Source: Phalacrocorax aristotelis
Taxonomy: Eukaryota > Chordata > Aves > Suliformes > Phalacrocoracidae
Assembly (NCBI RefSeq): GCF_949628215.1
Contig: NC_134283.1
Coordinates: forward strand, 23,352,975 to 23,416,974
Reading direction: 5' to 3'
DNA: 64,000 nucleotides
In this document: in pieces, positions 22,301 to 34,300 of the stretch
How the letters are laid out: each line of letters opens with the position of its first letter
Numbering within the stretch: position 1 is the first letter of the stretch
Made by a program: the position numbers and the translations under genes
The notes under the pieces: generated by a model
Database searches by the model: none
Told to the model about the DNA's origin: nothing
What the model saw: the letters and a program-made list of their open reading frames with translations, nothing else

Positions 22301-25300
22301 AATGGGAGGAACCTAGTCCAGTTCTTTCACAGCTGGAAAATGCATTGATCGGCCCCATAGTTGGTTTGATGACCTTGGAGTTTCAGTAGGCTAAAGAAGC
22401 CAATTAATACTACCAGAAAAGGCAAAAACCTGGCTAGACAGAGGAGTGTTAGTAGTCCAGCAGTAGTAACAGTTAGCCGTTGGACAAAACTGCCATGTGT
22501 ATGAGGTAAACCTAGTTCATGTATTTATATATGCCTTCAGGCAGTAGTTCTTAAGCTGTATTCTCTGAGCTCTTGGTGGTGGGCCATTATTGCTTTTACT
22601 GTGTTAATTAATTTAAAATTTATGTTAAAGGTTTATGATGATATACCAATTTTGAGTCCTCTGGCAGTACGAGTTTCCAATAGATAGGGAGCTTTTGGGG
22701 ATTAGAAGACAGTGGCTTTTCGTGTATATACAAAAACCAAAGAAATGCCCATTTGTGAGCTCTGGGTTTACCGAGCCCCTATCCCAACCTGAATACTGAT
22801 GCATCATGTTATGTTTGTGTTTATGTAGTTTAGCTTGAAAATTAGGAGCCCATGCTCACCTCCTGAAGTAAATCAGAGTATTTTCTCCAGTGATTCAAAA
22901 TCTCTCCTGGGCACAACATCTCCATAGTCTGCTATCATTGTGTTCAGCTTCACCTGGGATTTTGTGAGGTCCTGCCAAGCTATCTTTAACGCCAAAGTTA
23001 ACTTCACCACATCTTCACCCTTGACATCTTTAAACAACAGCCATTGATGAAAGCCCATGACAGTAAAATTGCAGTTGTAGTTTTCTAAATTGTCTATTAA
23101 GCTTTTAGACCACCTAACCTTACAGAGTGTCGGCAAAAACTGAATGGGTGTAGACTGTTTTATTATTAAAGAACTGCAAGTCCAGGAGTATGTTGCAGTA
23201 TTCACATTCCCACCCACCGTCTTGCCTCCTCTCCCACGCACATGTACATATTCAAAAGCTCAGGCTTGCTTTTGATTAACGGGAAGGATCACAGTTGGGG
23301 AGAGTCTTACACAGATGCAATGGCTACAGCTGGCAAGTAAGAAGCAGTAGTGCTATGGTGCCAGTGGATCAACAGAGTGACCTCTGTGCCAGGTATTTGT
23401 GACACCTGAATTTCAGAAGTTCTGCCCATCCCTGTGGACAGGCACAAAGCTGGCAGCTGTGGCTGGGTGAGACATGCTGACAGTTGGCACTGGAGTCAAA
23501 AAACATAAGGAACCTTTGCCTTGGGCAGCTGCTGCCTTCAATCTAGCTGTCGTGCTAAGAAACAGCATACGATAATATGAGCAGTGACTTACTGAATCAG
23601 ATCAGACTATCAGGTACATCTCTGCCCACTCCCTTTCCTATCCGTTTATGGACTTTCTGGCCATGAATTTGTCTATCCTCTTTTAAGAATCTGAAGATAT
23701 TTCAGAGAGACTCTGAATTTTTACTGTAGTACTGTACCCATGGATGGGCATTTGGGTCTCTGTGCAGGATAGGTTCTTACAAAGATCTACTCCCTCTACC
23801 TTGGGTTTGGTGACATGTCATGTCCAGCCGTTCATTATGCATATTACTCAGTTTTGCTAGAAGCAGTTTGCGGGCACCGTACTCATTGAGATAGGGAGCA
23901 TACTCCTCAGCTATGCTTGTCTGCAGATGTTCTACCTGCAGGAAACAGAGGCTTGAACTGATCAGAAGCACGGCATCACTGGGAACTCTTGGGCTGGTTT
24001 GGTGGGTCTAGAGCTGAAACTAAGGAGCAGTGAGTGGGATAAGGGAAGCAAAATGGAAAAAAACAGAGCAGGAGAGTGGGCAAGAGATAACTGTAGAAAA
24101 GGACAGACTGGATAGAAATACGACAGAAGAGTTCAGACTCAGATGTAGTGTGCAAAAGGGTGTTCCATCTGAGTGTTTAGCCTTCTGAAGTGTGAATGAT
24201 ATACATTTCATATTCCGAGTTACACCATTCGTCTGTTGTAAGCCTGTATCTAGAAAACCTTCCAGCAACTTATACTGCCCCTGCTGCTGGTCACACAGGA
24301 GAAAAAAAGCTGCTACATTTACCAATTTACACCACTGGAACTGGTGACAGAAATGTATCTTGGATGGTAACACAGGATGGTATTTGTGCTGTATTTTTAA
24401 TTTTTTATTGTAATTTAAAATTTTAATTGCATTTTAAATTAGTGGCAAAGTAAAACTATCAGAAATCTGGAAGTCTTATGTGTAAAACCATAGCTTATTT
24501 CCATGATGCGCATTTTATTACATGGTCATATCCTGTCACATGCCAACACCTACCTAATCTGCTGGATAGAGAATGAATCAAGATGGTGTTTTACTTTTTG
24601 CTCAGAAGGTAACGAGTGCCTTGGTGAACTCTTGACTGTTCTGATTTTGATGAGAATTCTGAATTCTTTTAGTCTTATGAAAGTACAAGCCCTCTGTAGC
24701 AATGCCTGTGTCCCTACACCATCGTAGCCACAACCATGCTGCCACCAGCAGACAAGTCAGCAGCTTAGGCGGATCTTTCCAAGGAATTTTTTAATATCTA
24801 ACTGTGCTGCAGTTAGAATATTTGAATGCTGTCTCAAAAATGGAATTCTGGTTTTAGCAGAATTATTTTTCCCAACCTTCTTCACCCAGATTGCAAAACT
24901 TAAATAGCCCAAACTAAAATTTGGATTCCGGGCTCTATTCTTAGGTAAGGCAGGTATAACTCTGCATAAATTATCAGTTGCTCCTTTCAGAGAAGGTTCT
25001 TTATGGCTCCCTGGAGTACTGAGGACTGTGAGTACCAACAAGTGGAACTGGCTAGTTCTAGGACTGCAAATGTAAGAGAATTTTGATCTAGCTAGTGAAA
25101 CCAAAGCCTCTAAGGTTCATTCACAAAGTGCTAGCTAGACGAATAAGGAGCCTACATAGTCTGTCCTGAAGATTGTTCTTCTTAACCTTTACCATTTAAA
25201 CTTAGTACTTTAACTAGTGGATGAAAGCAAGTCCAGGTGGAGTTCCTCATGGTGTTATCTAATCTCTGACTACAGCAGAATTGCTGTGTGACAAGAACAA

Positions 25301-28300
25301 TTTGCTTCTTCCTCCTGCTCATGTTTCGCCAGGAGGATGGTACAGCCCTGGAACAGGCTGCCCAGGGAGGTGGAGAATCGCCATCCTGGGAGGATCTCAG
25401 AACTCAAGACAGATAAGCTAAGTTCATGGCTGATCTAATGTAACATAGGCAATAGTTTTGCTTCATGTGGGAGGTTGGGCTGGAGACTGTAGACATTCCT
25501 TCCAACTAACACTTCTTCGATATTTCCTGAATTAGCTACAGCACATGTCAGGGCCCCCAAGAACCTTAATTGTCCTGACCATCCTCAGCCGGACCCTCCA
25601 CACCCACACAACATCTGCCCACAGCCAAGGAGCTCTGCTTAAGCTCAGGCTGAGGCTTTTGGGCATTGTTGAGCTATGTTGTAGGTGTATCTGCCTCCAG
25701 TCTTGTCTCTGTATCCTAACTGGACCTTGGACTGATGTTGTAGGTAGCTATTCTCCTGGACGGACCTCTTTGGATGTTTGTTACAGCTTTGCCTCCAGTC
25801 CTGACTCTGGCCCTATCTCCTGCTGCTCCAGAGCGTTTGCTTCATCCCCCCACCATGGATGGACCATGGCCTTAAATGCCTCATCTGGTACTGCTGAGGA
25901 TGACTGCTGCCAGCACCTTGCTTGGTGCTGTGAGACTGTGCCCTGGCTGGTGGGGCGCTGACTGTGTTGCAGTCACCCTCAGCTCCTGGCTCATCCTTTC
26001 TCAGGCAGCAGCCCTGCTCTTGTTGCTCTCCAACAGTAGTGCCATTTCAGCCCGAGTAGCTGAAACTGTTCAAGAAGTGTATGAAGTAGTAGTTTAAATT
26101 GGATAGATCTAACTAATCTTGCCTACAGACATGATGGTGCAGTGTGACTGCACCATCAGTAAGATGAATGATACAGATTTAAAGATGCTAAGGGTACAAT
26201 CTAGTAAAAGAGTGCACGTACTTTTGCATAAGAACTTAAAATATTAGTACCAGGTAGATATTTATTTCCTCCCTCCTTCAAATGTGACACTGGGAGGGCC
26301 AGGTGGGACAAGTGATACAAGTGAAGACTTCTGACAGTGGCAGCACAGCCTGTCCCAAGAGAACAGGATATTCTCTGGAGCTGACCAAGATCCAGCATTG
26401 CTGCTGTGCCAGATGTTCAGTGCCTGCTCTGAACTTCTGCTGGCATCAAAGGACAAAAGGCTGGGAGGTAAGAGGTCAGATGTATAAAATACATCCAACG
26501 GGAGTTGGGAAACCTTTGATTCACCATTGTCTGATTTACCTGAGTCTGAAGAGAATTCTTTTCTTCCTTCATGTTGTTAATGAACTTTAACAAATGTTGT
26601 TTCTCTTGCTTTAACATATTTATTTCATTTTTCTCCTTTTCCTGCAGTGCCAGTATCTGCCGGGTGCACTCCTCAGAGACAGTTGTGACCGTAGGCTTCA
26701 GGAACTCTAGGCCACAAATTGTTGTCTCCTGATGAGCCAAAGAAAGCAGAGGTGGGGGTCTCACAATGAGCAACAAAGCCTGCATTTTACTCAGCTGGAC
26801 TGTTGGATATTCAGCCTCAAAACAGTGCTGGTGGGAAGTGGGATTGAACATGGAGCTTTTACTGCTTGGCCTGGTGACTGTCCAAGGATTGGGAGTAGTA
26901 TCTTTTGGGATTATATCCTGCTGTTTATCCAGCTGTGCATATCAACTTCATTTCAGCTCACGCTATTTATACTGGTTTGGAAAACAAAGGATGAACAGTA
27001 TTTTATTTTGGATTTGTTAAGATATAATGAGCACTGATGGTTTCATTTAAATTCCACTAGGTGGGAAGTTGTCACCATTTTAAGCACAGACAGCATATGA
27101 GGCTAAAGACAGATGGTAACTAGCAATTTACCCTCTTCTGTGAAGAAACATTCTTCATGAACTTCAACCTGCTTTATTGTCTCCAAATGCATGGTCTCAT
27201 GCAACCTTTTGCATACAAATTTATTGTCAACCCACTATCCTCTCTTTTTAGGTATGCCTTAAACTCTGCTTTTGCCTTTCTCTTCAGCACATCTAGTAAA
27301 GAACTCACGTGCTTTTCACAGAATCACAGAATCACAGGTTGGAAGGGACCTCAGGGATCATCTAGTCCAACCTTTCTGGGAAGAGCAAAGTCTAGACAAG
27401 ATGGCCCAGCACCCTGTCCAGACGACACTTAAAGGTGTCCAACGTGGCCGAGTCAACCAATTCCCTGGGGAGATTATTCCCATGGTTGACTGTCCTCACT
27501 GTGAAAAACTTTCCTCTTGTGTCCAATCGGAATCTCCCCAAGAGCAACTTGTGTCCATTCCCCCTTGTCCTCTCCATGTGACTCCATGTAAAAAGGGAGT
27601 CTCCATCTTCTTTGTAACTACCCGTTAAGTACGGGTACACGGTGATGAGATCCCCTCTGAGCCTCCTTTTCTCAAGGATGAACAAACCCAGTTCTCCCAG
27701 CCTATCCTCGTATGGCAGGCTTCTTGGTGGCCCTTCTCTGGAGCCCTTCCAGCCCATCCCATCTTTTTTGTATAGAGGGGACCAGAACTGTACACAGTAC
27801 TCCAGGTGTGGCCTGACAAGCGCTGAGTAGAGCGGGATAATGAGTTCTTTCTCTCTGCTAGTGATGCCCTTTTTGATGCAACCCAGCATCCTGTTGGCCT
27901 TCTTGGCTGCAGCAGCACACTGTTCGCTCATGTTGAGCTTTCTGTCCACCAGGACCCCCAGGTCCCTTTCCACAGAGCTGCTCTCCAGCCAGGTGGATCC
28001 CAGCCTGTGCTGCACTCCCAGATTATGTTTTCCCAGGTGCATGACCTTACAATTCTCCTTGTTGAACTTCATAAGGTTCTTGCTGGCCCACTCCTCCAGC
28101 CGATCCAGATCTCCCTGCAGAGCAGCTCTCCCTTCTGGAGTGTCTACTTCCCCACTCAACTTGGTGTCACCAGCAAACTTCATCAGGCTATACTTGATGC
28201 TGTTATCCAGATCACTTATAAAGGTGTTGAATAACATTGGGCCCAATATCGATCCCTGGGGGACTCCACTAGTGACAGGTTGCCACTTGGAAAAGGAGCT

Positions 28301-31300
28301 ATTTACCACCACCCTTTGGGTGCGGCCTGTCAGCCAGTTCCCCACTCACTGCACAGACCACTTGTCTAGGCCATAATGCATTAATTTCTCCAGTAGGAGA
28401 CTGTGGGGGACCGTATCAAAGGCCTTGGAGACGTCCAGGTAGACAATGTCCACTGCCTGCCCCATGTCAACCAAGCCAGTCACTTTGTCACAGAAGGCCA
28501 CCAGGTTTGTCAAGCATGATCTGCCCTTAGTGAAGCCATGTTGGCTTTTCCCAGTCACGTGCTTCATTTGACTTGTGATGGCCCCCAGGAGGATTCATTC
28601 CATAACTTTCCCAAGGACTGAAGTAAGGCTGATGGGCCTGTAGTTACCTGGATCCTTCCTCGAGCCTTTCTTGTAGATAGGGGTAACATTTGCCTTCCTC
28701 CGGTCTACTGGGACATCCCCTGTTCTTCACGACTTCTCAAAGATTATGGAGAGCGGCCTTGCGATGATGTCTTCTTGGCTTTCTTTGCTGTAACATGTTT
28801 TTTCAGTCTCAGCTATTTCCCCTTTTACTTGAAAACTTTTCTTAACGATATTTACCTGAGGAGCCTAGTGACAGTACTTGACTTGGGTCCCACATTCTAG
28901 TTACAGTTACAAAGAATTTCATGATGCCACCTCCTTGGTGTGGAGGCTTGTTTTTATGGGTAGATGGAATACCACCAGGAGAATAAAATTATCAATGATA
29001 GGATATTGTGTGATTCAAATGAGGCTGTGACCAAGCCTTATTTTGTTTGTGAATAACTGCATTATTCAGCAAGCAAAACTGTTCACTCCCTCTCCTGAAC
29101 AGGACAGAAATGCTGGTGGATGCTGAATAGTCTGGCTTGGAGTTTTTTTCCTCCTCAGTAAAACCTGGTATTAGTATTTATGTACAAGTACTATGCAACA
29201 GATTTTGCATTTTAAAAGTTAAACCGCATACATAAATCTAAGAACAGGAACTACTTTTCTCATTACACTTGGGTGTGAATTTCCTTTCTGTGCTATAACT
29301 GTACCAAAGGTTTTGCAAAACTCTTTCACTATGATACTTGTCTCTGGGCAACAGATGGCAAAAAATAGAGCATTAGCACAGGGATTCTGCCACTGTGCTG
29401 TTTGGTTGCTCAGTGTGACCATGTTAAAACTTCAGCAAACATGTTTCGAGGTGTAGTTTGAGTGTTTCACAACTGACTCCTGACCACAAGCAAACTTCTT
29501 TAATTTAAGTGCAACAGTATTTTTAATTGTAGCTGCCCAGTATGTCAGAAGTTAGAGCACAACTCATTGGCCGCCAAAGGAATCATTTTGTAGTGCGGAC
29601 ACTGGCCAGTGCCATCTGAGGACATTAGCTCTCTGACCATTCAGAACTCTCACCAAGCCAAGAAAGGACAGACATTCTCCCACTTGGAAAGAACTCAGGC
29701 TGTGATGCAGCTCATTGCACGTTCAGAATTTCTAGATGGGCCCAGAAGTCAGAGCACCACAATGGAGTCAATGTGAAGGCCCTGTAGACGTAGCAATCTG
29801 AGTGTTATTTTAATCAAGAAATGTATTCAGCTGTGGCTAACATCATCATGAAGACCTACCCTGTCACTCAGCTTTGTCTTAAAGGAGCTCCCAGCAACAT
29901 AACCTCTACCTCAGATCAAGGTAACAACGGTAAGGATTTGATGGCTCTCTTCTCCATAGCACTGTGTTCCAAATTCTGCTTAGTACCTTCACATTCATGT
30001 GGATTTACTCCAGAAATAATGCCATAAAGCCTCAGTGCTGGTTCAGCATGACCTTAACACCCAAATGAGCTACAGCTGCAGTTGTATGCCCAGTTCTGGG
30101 AGAAGACATGCAGTTGCAAGCAGCCAGTACAGGCTGCACACCCCTGTTCCTGTTAGAGATGGCTGCCTTCTCTGGTCTGCAGCCACAGCTGTGCACATGC
30201 TAGCTACTTCAAATGTCATGCTGTCAAAATGATGCAGCTAAATATACAGTGCAAGCAGTACAGTTTTAGGACAACATTTAATAATACTTTCTTTTAAAAC
30301 CAGAATACTCTGATTGAACTGGGAATATGTTGTAACGCTAGCAGATTTAAGGGGAGAACCTGCCCCGGCTGTGGGTGCAGTGCTGAGCACCTTAAACATC
30401 ATCTAGGCTAAGCTAGTACAGGATGGCAGAAAAAACCGAGTAAGACATAGCTGCTAAATCAGACCACAAAGATAACATCCAGCTGGCTGAGAAATACAAT
30501 ACTGTGGTGTAAAGGAGGCTTAGTTACAGTTTCAAAGGGAGCTGAAATGCTACAGACAGATAATGCATGTTAGGTGGAGTGATGGTGACGTCACTCTAAG
30601 CAAACTATCCCATTTAGCTGCACCTTAAGACTCCAAGCACTGTAGTGAAGGACCATAAACAGAATATAAAATAATCACATTAGGAGCCCTCAGAATGGCC
30701 ACCTCTCACAGATTTTAAAGTTGTTTTTGTTAAGCACAGTCAGACATAATTTAAGAATAAAGATAAGCACTTAGGAGTACATTTCCACAAATCAGTAAAT
30801 TTCCTTCCTTTTCTCCGTCTTTTGTACCCTTTCTGCTCTCAGACATTTGCTTTTCTCTGTTCTGTAGCACAGATGCTTTCATGAGCAATTCAACTCACTA
30901 AACCAACAGGAAACTTTGCAGCTTTTGGTCTTTGTTTTTCCTGCCAGGTGAGTTGACTCTCATATAGGTGTCCAGCAAGTGGCAGAGCCGGTGCGGGAGT
31001 GCACCATCAGGACTGGATAAGTGGGACATTCTTGTTTCCATGGCCATGACTTGTCGGGTTGGATTAGATCACTGCTTCCTTGGCCAGGCAGGTAAGCTGT
31101 CTGTGCTAGGCAAGCAGAAGGAGGCCTGGGAATTACTTACAGATAACCACATCCAATACCCTTAGCTAAAAGGGGATGGATAACAAGCAGGCCTTGTTAG
31201 CAAGGTAAAATCTGTAATTAGGAAAATGAGTCCTCAATACACAGAAAAGTAGGAGGACCCAAATCCTAACTTTAAAAAAAATCCATTTGTTTTATTCTTA

Positions 31301-34300
31301 GAGCTTCAAATACAGTTGCTACTATGGCCTACTGGTTCTCTGGCATTCAGCTGATTTCCAAAAATAAAGCAATCACAAAAGATATGTTTTGCTGGGTATC
31401 CAGAGACTTCAAAGAAAAAAAGGGAAATATTACATCCAAGCAATTTGGAGGAGTCATTAAAAAAACGTTTAAGAGGGAAAAAAAAAGCTTCAGAAAGCAG
31501 TACAGTGTAGGCTACAGCATGGGCACCAGTAACCTCTCTGGCAGCTGAAGCAAAGAAATGTCTACTAAAGAGTTCTAGAAGGATACTGATTTAAAAAAAA
31601 TGTTTTTACATAATGATTAAAATTTACTTATTCACTTGGTTGAAGTATACTGTGTAAAGAAAGGCTTTTGTCTATATGATGGATTATCATTAGGTAGCCC
31701 AGGTAACAGGTACTGGGATAAACAATATATACCCTTTAGGAGACTGTCCCAATAGAAAACTGTTGACATTTGATAGCTGCTCAATGGCCAGCGTGAAATG
31801 AGCTCCTGGTTACAGTCTATTTCTAGCCCTCTGTGATTGTTTACAGAGTACTGGTATCACTGTGGCATCTGAATGCCAAGCAAAGTTTAAAGCACACTAA
31901 GAACGGACAGGGAACAGCCAGTGCAGTTCTCTGCCTGGCCTTGCATCAGGAGTAATTCAAGCTTCAGGTTAACAGAGCAAGCGCACCCAAATATATTAGT
32001 ATGATACACTCCACTACAAATGTGATTGTCCCAGAAAAACCTCAAGACACTGATGTTGCCTGAATAGTGTATGTGATGAAGATTTAAAAAATCTAAAGCT
32101 AAGAATCTGAAATATTATAGGAAAAAAAAACCTCCAACAACCTCATCTTGTGTATGAAGGAAATAGACCTAACGGACCAGGAAGATGTTTTTACCAGCTG
32201 GCACCTATTTAGGCTGTTCATCCCATACATGTATCCAACACACCTAAGCTCTGTAAGAACACCTCTCCATTAGTGTATTTTCCCCACAGGTCAAAGTCCA
32301 AGAGCTTACCCAAAGTAGCTTCATACTCGTTCTTTATAGCTGACAGCAAGGGCTTATAGGTCTTGAAGTTGTCTATAAAGAATTTAAAGGTCTCTCTGTA
32401 GGGCTGAGAGAAGAAAGAGCTTGAGAAAACATTCAGTGGCACATTTTTCAGAATTCAGGGATAGCTGGTTTGTCCAACACAAATGGCATCTAATGACAGT
32501 AAGAATAGTATAAAAATACTGCTACCACATTTTATTTTCTCTCTCCATCTTTGCTATGCCACCCCAAATATGTCAGATGAAGGTGGATTTCTCTCCCCTG
32601 TTGATAGGCACCGCGGCATGACGGAGAGCAAACAAACATTTTAGTGGCCCAAGAGAACCTTCGATCAAGTCTATCATGCCACAGCTCTGAAATGATGATA
32701 CTGTTCAGATGGAGCTGGCTAGAACTGAAGTTACAATATGAGTGTAACAATATGGATGTTAAAGATATGTAACAAGATCATATTGCTGCTGTTGTTGCCT
32801 ATTTTGTTAAGTTAAATGGAAAGCTTTGCAGAGCAGAGTCTCTCTGCAGATGTCCTTTTCAGCAGAATAAAACTTGTTCAGAGAGGATATTCAAACTCCC
32901 ATGTCGTATATGGGCCACGGGAAGACTTCATTAGCAGTAAGTAGCATTCTCCCTGAGTGTACCTCACTATTAAATACATTTCAACATGTTGCGTAAGAGA
33001 GTAAAAATATTTTCAAAGCATAAACAAAGTTATGAGATCTCTGTTTTCTCTTGCCATTAGTTACTTTCTGTTTCCCTCCATTCTCTTCCACCTACCACTT
33101 TCTTTCCCTGTCACTACAGGATTCCTTTGGGAATGAGAATTTGAATTAATTTGTGCAGAGGAAATTGAATCTAAACTTCCCAGTCTACATAAGTGCTCTA
33201 ACTGCAGGGTGGTACAAAAACAGGAGTACCCACTCCTCCTCTACCTGTGTTTTGAATTAAAGTGGTGGTTCTCAATGTCTCCACAAGGTGTATCCTCAAA
33301 CACTCACAACAGAGCCCCCAGGATCAGACCCAGTAGAACCAGCAAATTTTGGGGATCTTGATTAGGCTTAGGCAGGAGCTAGATGAGAGAGCCCCTTCTT
33401 GTCACATGCTGAAACTTAACCTCAGAAATTAGATGTTTTGCAGTGAAAATTTGGGAACCTACACACTTGCCGCTTTATGGGTATAGACAGAAATCTTCAG
33501 GCGTTTAGTGACTAAATTCTGTTTCACATCCACTTTAGATTACCATGTCTTTTTCAAGACTTGGTCTTTGATTTTAAAATGGAAACAGTCATAGAAGATA
33601 CGGACTACACAGGAAGATGTGAACAACTCTGTGCCTGGGAAGATCATGGAACAGGCCCTGCTAGAAGCTGTGCTAAGGCACATGAAGGACAGGGAGGTGG
33701 TTCGAGACAGCCAGCATGGCTTCACCAAGGGCAAGTCCTGCCTGACCAACCTAGTGGCCTTCTGTGATGGAGTGAATGCATCAGTGGACAAGGGAAGAGC
33801 AGCGGATGTCGTCTGTCTGGACTTCTGTAAGACCTTCGACACAGTCCCCCACAGCATCCTTCTCTCTAAACTGAGGAGATATGGATTTGATGGGTGCACT
33901 GTTTGGTGGATGAGGAATTGGTTGGATGGTCGCATCCAGAGGATAGTGGTCAATGGCTCAATGTCCAGATGGAGATCAGGGACAAGTGGTGTCCCTCAGT
34001 ACTGAGACCAGTACTGTTTAATATCTTCATCAGCGACACAGACAGTGGGATCGTGTGCACCCTCAACAAGTCTGCAGATGACACCAAGCTGAGCTGTGCA
34101 GTTGACACACCAGAAGGACGGGATGTCATCCAGAGGGACCTGGACAAGCTGGAGAGCTGTGAGAACCTCATGAGGTTCAACAAGACCAAGTGCAGGGTCC
34201 TGCACCTGGGTCGGGGCAACCCCCGATATCAATACAGGCTGGGGGATGAAGGGACGGAGAGCAGCCCTGCAGTGAAGGACCTGGGGGTACTGGTGGATGG

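Larger units (their letters stand above)
23936..26539 (-). other. TSNAXIP1 intron 5
   Basis: Contains an old CR1 3' end (25320-25520) and a perfect hairpin (26132-26158). Open frames at 25545-26097 have no recognisable homology. Confidence 0.6.

Noticed and set aside
25545-26097. Cys-rich open frames in TSNAXIP1 intron 5
   Set aside because: Composition reflects CT-rich DNA; no homology or splice support.
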